From assembly GCA_963775935.1 (NCBI GenBank), contig CAVZKR010000004.1, forward strand, positions 1 through 64,000: a DNA stretch of 64,000 nt, written 5' to 3'. Shown here in pieces: positions 32,317 through 39,962 of this stretch (positions are counted from its first letter, which is position 1; every line of letters begins with the position of its first letter). A model generated the notes under the pieces. It was not told the origin of the DNA and made no database searches. It saw only the letters and a program-made list of their open reading frames with translations. The translations under genes were made by a program, and so were the position numbers. The stretch comes from JBBIPA01 sp963775935 (GTDB taxonomy: Bacteria; Chloroflexota; Dehalococcoidia; GIF9; UBA5629).

Positions 32317-32829
32317 TCAGGCGAAACGTTCAAAGCGCTCTTTATCGGCTTTGCAGATGGGACAGACGTCAGGAGGACCTTCCCGAGCACATAAATAGCC
32401 GCAGACTTTACATCTCCATACCGGCAAAGGAAACATCGACGTAGTACCTTCTATTGCCTTCGGTGTAGCCTCCATCCTCACCTTCCTTGGTGGTCTCCGC
32501 TCGGGAATAGAACCGATGCTTCGCTGACCACTCACCACCTGGCGAGAAACGTAGAGACCTCAGTAGCAGGCTCCATATTGGCTCAGATCAGGGTCTCGAT
32601 AATCACAGGGGCAGATAATATCAATATCTTCAGCTTTTTGTCCCGCTGCCAGCCGGCAGGGGCAAGCTCTGTAACCATACCTCTTCTCATTCACCAGCAA
32701 GCCTTTTACCAGCTCCCTGGTGAACTTTACGTCGGGATTGAGATAATAACCGCCAGCCTTAGCCTGTTTCTTCAGCTTCTGGTACGATGCCTCCAGTTCA
32801 TCCTGATTAATCAATGTCTCATTAATCAT
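32317..32829 (-). CDS. Candidate selenoprotein: FTR catalytic domain fused to rubredoxin-like domain, in-frame TGA
   Basis: 170 residues if the TGA at 32560-32562 is read through. Residues about 25-90 match the catalytic subunit of ferredoxin:thioredoxin reductase: [24 protein letters not shown] and YGACY-TGA-GLYV. The family pattern is CPC...CPC...CxC, and the TGA replaces the last Cys, the one that forms the redox-active disulfide beside the [4Fe-4S] cluster. After the TGA the same frame stays open for 80 codons and encodes a C-terminal two-CxxC rubredoxin-like domain ([10 protein letters not shown] ... [13 protein letters not shown]). A hairpin follows the TGA at SECIS-like spacing. The start overlaps the glutaredoxin gene by 8 bases. 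The alternative is a nonsense mutation splitting one gene in two. Confidence 0.72.
32531..32546 (-). promoter_or_regulatory. SECIS-like hairpin after in-frame TGA
   Basis: Thirteen bases after the TGA, CTCGCC pairs with GGTGAG (six pairs, one G-T) around an AGGT loop. In E. coli fdhF the SECIS loop also contains AGGU, starting 18 bases after UGA; here AGGU starts 20 bases after it. The lower stem is weak (wobble pairs with a T-T mismatch). Confidence 0.55.
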
Positions 32830-33103
32830 GCTTTAAAGCCCGAATCTCATCTTCCTGAAATCCGACAATGCATTTATTATCATTGATCACCAGCGTGGGA
32901 AAGGAACAGTTAGGATTCCACTTCTCGACAGTTTTCATTACCTGCGTTTTCTCATCGGCGTTTAACTGGTCGACGTTCGTATAATAATAGTCTACATCCA
33001 GGTCTTTTAACAGTTGCTTCGCTTTATGGCACCAGGGGCAGGTGCTCAGGGCATAGAGGACGACCCGACCTACGTTTTTACCGGGAACATGCTCCAAAGC
33101 CAT
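32822..33103 (-). CDS. Glutaredoxin-like protein (CPWC)
   Basis: 93 residues. Thioredoxin/glutaredoxin fold with redox motif [13 protein letters not shown], a cis-Pro segment ([17 protein letters not shown]) and a C-terminal helix. It reduces disulfides or mixed disulfides. Its stop overlaps the start of the FTR-rubredoxin gene by 8 bases, so the two are coupled and the FTR-like enzyme is the likely electron donor. An extra Cys pair (NCSF and KCIV) lies in the C-terminal half. Confidence 0.88.
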   Translation of the reverse strand: MALEHVPGKNVGRVVLYALSTCPWCHKAKQLLKDLDVDYYYTNVDQLNADEKTQVMKTVEKWNPNCSFPTLVINDNKCIVGFQEDEIRALKHD

Positions 33104-33164
33104 ATGGTACCTCCTTGCAACTCTGTTTATTTACTTTATTGTAGCACACAATATGCCGATATAA

Positions 33165-33200
33165 GGGATTGCTTCGTCGCTATCGCTCCTCGCAATGACA
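33165..33200. repeat. R5 element, partial copy
   Basis: GGATTGCTTCGTCGCTATCG followed by CTCCTCGCAATGACA: half of the inverted repeat seen in full at 26552-26640. Confidence 0.65.
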
Positions 33201-33212
33201 GAGGGTAAAAAA

Positions 33213-33241
33213 TAAGGGGGTAGCTTTTGGCTACCCCCTTA
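33213..33241 (-). terminator. Strong rho-independent terminator of the BNR protein gene
   Basis: An 11-bp perfect stem AAGGGGGTAGC/GCTACCCCCTT with a 5-base loop. On the minus strand it is followed by a T-rich run (TTATTTTTTA). It lies just past the stop of the large surface protein and before the glutaredoxin operon. Confidence 0.85.
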
Positions 33242-33262
33242 CTATTCAAGTACTGGTGTATT

Positions 33263-36200
33263 TTAGGCTCTGCGGGTCTTCATGATGAGGACCAGAGTCA
33301 CAATCACCAGAATGGCACCAATGGCTATCACTATCCAAACCCATAACGGAGTTGTCGGTTCTTTGGGTTCAGGAGCTGCCGGAGGTGCTGCCGGTCTCGG
33401 CTGGATGGAGAAGGCGAATGACGCACTCCACTCTGACGGTGCCGGCTTCACAGCCTGTACGCGCCAGAAGTACTGTTTGCCACAATCGAACTTCGCTTTC
33501 TTCGCCATGTACGCAGTGGTTATCACATTGGAATCCTCTTCCAGCGGAGCACTCATGTCAGCATTGGCAGATATCTGTATCTTGTATGCTGTGGTCTCCT
33601 TGAATGGCGACCATGAGAAAGCGAGCGGAGCGTCACACGGGCAGGCACAGCCATTGTCCGGTGACAGCAGCTGCGGTCCGTAGTACGGAGTGGTAACTCG
33701 GAATCCAGCTTTGATGGTGAAGTTCCTCACCTCAGACCATGGGCTGATGACCGCATCAAGCGTGACCTCATCGAGGACTCTCACTCTCCAGTAGTAGAGA
33801 TGTCCGCATTCAAGCGCAGGTACGGCAGGAGTCGGTCGGAATATACCATTTATTACGAATGCAGCGCCAGTCGCATTGGTAATAGCCGGCATGGTGCCAC
33901 CACCATTGGTGAAGTACACCAGCGCCGGTGAGGTGACATCGACAGGGAGGATACCATAAGGTCCAACATAAGAGCATACTGGAGCAGAGCTATCGTACAC
34001 GCCCAGCGTGAATGCCTTATCCTTGGCAATCTGCAACTGGTACAGTGTGGCGATGCAGAGCTGCTCCCAGCGGAAGTTCACTTCCTGGTTTCGGCCAGTA
34101 GCCGGGTCGCAGCCAATGATGGCGCCGTCATCGAGGGTCAGTTTGGGACCCTTCTTGGCGACACAGTCAGTGTACTCCCAGAGCAAGCCGATTGTCTTGA
34201 CGCCATTGCTGTATCCAGGCCAGGTGGAGCCCTTGGCTTGGTTGTGGACATCGGAGTAGAAATTGTTGTCAATGGCATACAGAGTGGTATAGGTGTCTGC
34301 TGTCAGACAACCGCAGAATTTGAGCGACTTCGGCTCAAGGGTGAATCGGGAATATGTAGCCTGATATGGAGAGGCAGCAGCATCGAGACAGGACCATTCC
34401 AGGCCTGGCTTGGGTATCCCAGCCAGCGGGGTCAGCGTCCGCTCGACACCACTGTAGTACCCAATATGAGCCGCATACAGCGTGCCCTGGCCGGTCACGT
34501 TCAGCGAGTTGGTCTGTACCAGACCATAGTACCCCTTGTGTGGCCCGGCATAGCCGATAAAGCACATGCCAGTCATCATGTCGGTCCAGTCAACGTTGGA
34601 GCCGGCCGGAGCCGTATTGCGGTAGACCAGGCCAGCATTAGTTGTATCATTGGCGACATAGATGGTGGCATTCTTGACAAAGTCGGTGTCAAAAATGGCA
34701 TGGTAGCCGATGGTAGCTGCGTTCGGCATCGGTCTCACCATTGGCACGAATGAGGTACCACCATTGGTGGAGAGGGATGCCGGATTCGGTGAGGCTGCTG
34801 TCTGAGCATTGCCCACCAGCACCTTGTCAGGCGCCAGGGCTTCAATAGTGTGGCCGCCAGCAGTGGCCGAACCTACCGTCTGGATGGTGCTCGACCAGGC
34901 AGTTCCGGTGTACGGCATCTTCTGGACATTGCCATCATTCGACAGGACATAGACGATGGTGCTGGTTTCAAAGGCAAAGTCCTGTACCGGGATTCTCGGA
35001 TTCATGTCAGCCCAGTAATCACCGAAGTCCGGTGACCAGGCCATCGCTTTGGTGTTGATACCAACAGGGAATCCACCAATAGAAGTCTGTCCACTGGTAC
35101 CACCAGCAGCCCAGCCTAAAACCTGTCCGTCCAGCTTATCCGGAGCCAGTCTCAGGATAGCATAGTTAGACTGGGTGGAGTTGCAGGTGAGAGCGGTGAC
35201 ATGGGTATACACTCTCTCCCAGACCTGCCCGATGGGCAAAGCCGGCAGCGGCGGAGCCACTACTTTCTCATTGGTGCTGCTGCGCCACACGCTGTCAAAG
35301 CCCTGACAGTAGGTCCCGTTGTTGACCGATGCCAGGTAGACCGTGGTGCAATCAGCAGATGGTGCCACATCGGTGAGCTTGTTGATTCGGGTGTCAATCA
35401 ATGACAGCTGGTTCCAGGTCTCACCGTTATTGCGGGTCAGACTGAATGCTGACTCATCCAGAGCCGCTAAACTGAAGATGCCAGCAGGCCATACTGGTTG
35501 TGCACTTATTTGTTCATTGGACGCGGTAAACGGCCCATCGTAGGCTATGGCACCGGTGGTGGCATAGGCGACGCCCTGTGCGGCAAAGGTCGGCGACCAG
35601 ACCACATAGGCATTGCCATAACGCTGGTCATTGGAATCACAATTCGTCCATCCAGCGGCGCCGGTAGGTGGTTTCTTGGCCGGATACCAGCAGGGGACGG
35701 GACAGGTGGTCGGCGAGTCGGTGAACCATACCGGGACCGCAGCCCTGCAGGCCTGCCCCAGCCTCTCGCCAACCAGCAGTTTACCTGAGGCATAGGTGCC
35801 CCAGTAGGCGATGCTGGCAGCCCTTCGGGAAACGATATCGCCCATAGCATACGACGTACTGGTATTGTCCATCAGACAGTAGACGATATTGTCATCAACT
35901 CGGAATACGCCGAGTGGAGTTGCACCTCAGCCACAGGCATCTGTGCAAATATAGAAGCGGCGCAAACTGGCGCTCTGGCCGGAGAAGTCTGACGGCATCT
36001 GTATCATACCAGTGATGATCACGTTGATGTCAGGCGAAGCGCCTGGACTGTCAGTCGGCCGTTTGATTTCCACATGGGTGCCGGCCGTCTGCCAGGTGGT
36101 GGTGTTCTTAGCGATATCAGCAACACCGGTGACCAGGAAGGTGCCATCAACTGAGGCATGGGTGCCTGAGTAGAGCACGGCAATGGTGGAATCACCATTG

Positions 36201-37042
36201 AAGGTCGGTGAGAATTTGGCGGCAATGATATCGCCGTCAAAGGGATTGGTCGATACCGGGGTGCCATTGGTGCTGTTCTGGACGTTCCAGCCACCGTAGC
36301 CGGGCATCTTCATCGTCCACAGCACATTGCTGTTAGCAACAACCGTACCTTTTCTAACTCCCACCAGGATGGAGCGCGCACCGTAGTCCATGCTTATGTC
36401 CATGGCACTGATATAGGCATCGGCAGGAGCATATGAGGTTGCCGTCGGCGGCCACTGGGTATTTTCCCAGTTACTGCCTCCATCCATGGAAAGGAACACC
36501 CTCTGTTCTGGGTCCATATCTGGATCAGTGTAGTCGACGACGGTGCTCGCGGCAACAGCGACGATATTCGGATTGTCCGGCGCTATCGCCATGTCCCACA
36601 CGATGACCGTGGGTGACGTCCCAGGATTTGCCGGATTCAGCCAGTCTCGAACAAGGTTATTGTAATTGGCTCCGCTCCAGGAACGGCCGCCATCCCTTGA
36701 CATCATAAACCGCACCCTGGACCAGGTATTGTCATCCCATGTGGGGGGCGCTCCACCCACAGGACTACGAGTGTAAATGGCATACATGGTAGTGCCATTG
36801 CTGCCTACCAGCAGCTTGACGATTTCGGAACCAGCCTCTGCGCCGTTCCAGATAGGGCTGAACAGGTTATTGGTTTGACCTGCTGCCGTATCTGGAGTGT
36901 CTACCGGCCACCACTGCATTTTCGATTGCTCGGCAGCAGCTGATACTGGCTCGGGGCTCATCAGTCTGGCCGGTACCACAAAGCTGGCAACAAGCACCAG
37001 AGCGACAAGTATTCCCAGAAAACTCGAGTATTTAACTTTCAT
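33263..37042 (-). CDS. Large BNR/S-layer-like surface protein with in-frame TGA
   Basis: 1,259 codons from ATG 37042 (ATGGAGGAAGA site) to 33263. N-terminal signal peptide (SSFLGILVALVLVASFVVPA), then beta-propeller-like repeats with BNR/Asp-box style motifs (MSRDGGRSWSG, LSMDGGSNWENT, LTRNNGETWNQL, LSTNGGTSF). Two fibronectin-like modules follow (LAFSWSPFKETTAYKIQIS), then a Pro-rich linker and a C-terminal membrane anchor (WVWIVIAIGAILVIVTLVLI) ending MKTRRA. A single in-frame TGA at 35927-35929 (ICTDACG-TGA-GATPLG) divides the frame; no base is lost or gained, and similarity of style continues on both sides. It is probably an exported cell-wall or S-layer component. The TGA may be a mutation, an error or a recoded codon. 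Confidence 0.75.
35898..35915 (-). promoter_or_regulatory. Perfect hairpin 11 bases after in-frame TGA of the BNR gene
   Basis: ACTCGG pairs with CCGAGT around a six-base loop CGTATT containing GT. Spacing from the TGA (loop GT about 19 bases away) falls in the range reported for bacterial SECIS elements. There is no bulged T, so support is weaker than for the FTR gene. Confidence 0.35.
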
Positions 37043-37251
37043 TCTTCCTCCATTAGTTGAGCTACTATAGTGCTCTATCGAGAACCCTCGCAAACTCGAC
37101 CTTTCGCCTCGGGTCTTTATGGGGACCCCAAGAGGGGCATAGTAACCTATCAACTATTTTACCATTCCTGACGCCTTTTGCAATAGTATTTCAGGAGAGA
37201 AACAGAAAAAAGAGGTACAATGAGGTAGAAAAATGGTAATGGGGGATTTGC

Positions 37252-37653
37252 ATGTATTATTTTGCCTATGCTAGCAACCTTAACAGGAAACAAATGGCGG
37301 AGCGTGCCCCGGGCAGTAAGCTCAAGTTCAGCGCTGTACTGCCGAATTACAAGTTAATATTTGTCGGCTGGTCAAGACAATGGAAAGGGGGCGTTGCCAG
37401 CATCAAGCCATTTAAAGGCGAGAAGGTGAAGGGCGCGGTCTATGAAGTTACCGACAGCGATTTAAAGAAGCTGGACAGGTATGAAGATTACCCCACGAGC
37501 TATAACCGTTTTAATGTGATGGTCTGGACTGACGATGGCGACCCTGTGGAAGCGGTGACCTATATTAAGAATGAGCAATCGCCGGAGTCAAAGCCATCTC
37601 CAGAGTATCTGGCAGTTATTCGTCAGGGGTACCGAGACTGGGATATAGAATAG
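37252..37653 (+). CDS. Gamma-glutamylcyclotransferase-like (GGCT/AIG2) protein
   Basis: 133 residues. Begins YYFAYASNLNRKQMAERAPG, the substrate-loop signature YASN of the GGCT fold, and has the catalytic Glu region LDRYEDYPTSYNRF. Such enzymes cyclise gamma-glutamyl amines or gamma-glutamyl peptides to 5-oxoproline. It is a stand-alone gene, divergent from the BNR protein gene; the shared intergenic region is about 209 bases. Confidence 0.85.
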   Translation: MYYFAYASNLNRKQMAERAPGSKLKFSAVLPNYKLIFVGWSRQWKGGVASIKPFKGEKVKGAVYEVTDSDLKKLDRYEDYPTSYNRFNVMVWTDDGDPVEAVTYIKNEQSPESKPSPEYLAVIRQGYRDWDIE

Positions 37654-37761
37654 CCAGAGAAAGAGAGAAAATCCTCTCCCCTTGATGGGATAGAATTTGG
37701 CTGAGCTACAGGTAAAGGCTTGTTTACATATTTATTCAGAGGGAATGCTATATGTAACGTC

Positions 37762-38286
37762 TTAAATATTTGCGCATAATACTTTAAGAGTGCCATTAGG
37801 CTGCTCCCATCTCGTAAATTGAGATACTAAAGCGATTCTCAATTTTTCGACGGATGTGAAATAACGGTTGTGAGTTACCTGTCGTCGAGTGATTCGCCAG
37901 ACCCGTTCCACCGGATTGAGTTCGGGTGAATATGACGGCAGGAAGATTCGTATCAGTCGGTCTTGATTGGACGCGAACAAGTCTTTCAAACCTTTCGCCC
38001 TGTGCCATTTGGCATTGTCCAGGATAAGATATATTTTCCCTTGTGTAGATTCGAGGAGATACCGGATAAAGTCGCCAAAGGTCTCGGAATTGAAGGTAGG
38101 CGCCTCTTTTGTAAGGAGACTGCCTGTTTTCAGATTGAGTGCCCCGAAGAAACCCACGTTGTGACGGACTGAAGGCGAAACTACGCGAGGTTGTTGTCCT
38201 TTCGGAGCCCACATCCTTATCAGGCTGCTGTGTCGCTGGAAATGGACTTCGTCCTCGCACCAAAGCTGCATCGTAGGGTCTTTCAT
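37762..38286 (-). CDS. IS630 transposase, C-terminal DDE frame (orfB)
   Basis: 174 residues as read from an internal ATG. DDE superfamily core: LWCEDEVHFQRHSS (first Asp), IYLILDNAKWHRAKGL (second Asp) and FLPSYSPELNPVERVWRITR (Glu). It overlaps orfA by four bases and is probably translated as an orfA-orfB fusion through the A7 run near 38306. Appears intact. Confidence 0.88.
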   Translation of the reverse strand: MKDPTMQLWCEDEVHFQRHSSLIRMWAPKGQQPRVVSPSVRHNVGFFGALNLKTGSLLTKEAPTFNSETFGDFIRYLLESTQGKIYLILDNAKWHRAKGLKDLFASNQDRLIRIFLPSYSPELNPVERVWRITRRQVTHNRYFTSVEKLRIALVSQFTRWEQPNGTLKVLCANI

Positions 38287-38792
38287 CCACTCGTAGAAGT
38301 TTTTTTAAAGGCCTCCTGCCGGAGAGGATCGGCTTCGCTTGCCTGACGGCGAGGTCTCTGGAGGCTGAATCCCATCTGATGGAATAGTCTTTGGCATTGC
38401 CGTACACTGAGCGATATAGCGTAGTTCTTTCCCAGGTGGTGTGACAATAACACGCCGTCCCACAGGTTTTGATCATAACCCGTATCTCTGGGAGAACGCC
38501 GTAATTCTTTTCGCACTCTTTGCTTTTGCGAAGCTGAAAGACGGCCAGGTCGGCCAGGATGCTTTCCGTCCCAAAGTCCGCTAAGCCCGTGAGAAGCCAG
38601 TCTTTTAACCCAGTATTCGATAGTTCTGGAGGAGAATCCGAAAGCACGTGATGCCTCATAGGCACTAGCTCCACGCAACACATACAAGACAACGGCAAGC
38701 CGATGAAAGTATCGTCCTTCCCTGGTTCGTGATAATTCATCTTGAATCGCCGCAATAAAGATTTCGGCATCCGGAATGGTTATCCTTTTCAT
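38283..38792 (-). CDS. IS630 transposase, N-terminal HTH frame (orfA)
   Basis: 169 residues. Helix-turn-helix domains of IS630/Tc1 transposases: YVLRGASAYEASRAFGFS, RTIEYWVKRLASHGLSGL and the GRPGRLSASQ linker, then a second HTH. The frame ends TSTSG just after a run of seven A residues. A one-base shift there fuses it to the DDE frame (giving FKKTFYEWMKDP), so the active transposase is probably made by frameshifting. Confidence 0.85.
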   Translation of the reverse strand: MKRITIPDAEIFIAAIQDELSRTREGRYFHRLAVVLYVLRGASAYEASRAFGFSSRTIEYWVKRLASHGLSGLWDGKHPGRPGRLSASQKQRVRKELRRSPRDTGYDQNLWDGVLLSHHLGKNYAISLSVRQCQRLFHQMGFSLQRPRRQASEADPLRQEAFKKTSTSG

Positions 38793-38918
38793 GGGAGCAA
38801 CCTCCTACAGCTTTGCTCCCATTATATAGTATTAACAAAATATACGCAATATATTATGTCGCTTCATATAGAAAGTGGACCACGAGACATTGATGAGCTA
38901 TTAAGGAGAGGAGTCATC

Positions 38919-39890
38919 ATGAAAATCGACACACATTGCCATTTATCCTCGGAGGGTTTAGCACGAGCCATTTCAAGATACACACCATACAATATTGTCA
39001 TCGATCGTAAGAATAAAATCCTTAGCACTGCATTAGCAGAAAAAATGCTTCTACTGAATGAGGATGAACGGATCGAAGAAATGGGCGCTATGGGTATTGA
39101 TGTCAACGTAATCTCTGTTGGTACCTATATTCTATTCTCGGAGCAGCAGCTTAAAAAGTCTGCTCAAATACGTTTAACGATCTCACAGGTGGTGAATGAT
39201 TATCTTGCTTCAATCTGTCAACGTTATCCTCAACGATTCATGGCTTTTGCTGATATACCACTAACACTTGGTGATAAAGCAATAAAAGAAATGACGAGGT
39301 CACTGGATGAACTTCATCTTCATGGCATCGGGCTGGTGACCAGCTTTGATGGGAAGTACCTTGATGCACCTGAATTCAAATCGTTTTTTAAAGAGGCCAA
39401 TTGGCGAAAAACGGTGATATTTGTGCACCCATTCAATCCTCCAACAGCGCAGCAGGCGCTCATGGAGCTAGAAATGTATCGAGTTGTTGGATTCCCATGT
39501 GAAACAACGCTGACATTTTGTCGAATGGCCTACTCTGGATTCATAGAGCAATATCCTGATATTACTTTTATTTTATCTCATGTTGGTGGCACAATTCCAT
39601 TCCTCTGGCCAAGAATTGATTACACTTATCCAGGCGGTTCAGTAAATCCTCCGACTCACTATCTCAAGCGCTATTACTACGATACAGCACTATCAGATAC
39701 AGAATCCCTCATGCTTGCCTTTAAACGAGTAGGCGATCATCTCATATTTGGCACTGATTATCCGTTTAAGAAAGAGCATATCAATCGCACATTGGCTTCA
39801 ATTGAAGGTATGGATGTGTCAGATGAGGTAAAAAGGAAGATTCTGGGAGGAAATGCTCTTGCACTATTTCACAAGAATACCGAAGTTTAG
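38919..39890 (+). CDS. Amidohydrolase-2 (ACMSD-like decarboxylase/hydrolase)
   Basis: 323 residues from ATG 38919 (AGGAGAGGAG site); in-frame codons upstream belong to the IS element. Metal motif HxH (DTHCHLSSEG), VIFVHPFNPP, ILSHVGGTIPF and FGTDYPFKKE give the ligand set of the ACMSD branch, here with HxH rather than the ExH of the 14978 gene. It probably acts on a small carboxylic acid. The IS630 element ends 48 bases upstream, so its native promoter may have been displaced. Convergent with the AOR gene next to it. Confidence 0.85.
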   Translation: MKIDTHCHLSSEGLARAISRYTPYNIVIDRKNKILSTALAEKMLLLNEDERIEEMGAMGIDVNVISVGTYILFSEQQLKKSAQIRLTISQVVNDYLASICQRYPQRFMAFADIPLTLGDKAIKEMTRSLDELHLHGIGLVTSFDGKYLDAPEFKSFFKEANWRKTVIFVHPFNPPTAQQALMELEMYRVVGFPCETTLTFCRMAYSGFIEQYPDITFILSHVGGTIPFLWPRIDYTYPGGSVNPPTHYLKRYYYDTALSDTESLMLAFKRVGDHLIFGTDYPFKKEHINRTLASIEGMDVSDEVKRKILGGNALALFHKNTEV

Positions 39891-39962
39891 GATATTAGGA
39901 ATGAGGGTTTGCCTGTGAGCACCTTTGTTCTTTCTATTCACATCCCTCTGAGAAAAGAATAA

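Larger units (their letters stand above)
37749..38870 (-). mobile_element. IS630-family insertion sequence
   Basis: About 1.1 kb with imperfect terminal inverted repeats. The left end reads TATATGTAACG and the right end, read inward, TATATGAAGCG; both then share TAAATATTTGCG-like sequence. TA is present at both outer ends, as expected for TA target duplication by IS630/Tc1 elements. It contains two overlapping transposase frames on the minus strand. It landed 48 bases before the start of an amidohydrolase gene. Confidence 0.8.

Noticed and set aside
32317..37042. Genome-wide UGA reassignment (to Trp or Gly) as an explanation of the two in-frame TGAs
   Set aside because: Many genes here end properly with TGA (for example ndk, metG, abiEi), so UGA is a normal stop in this genome.
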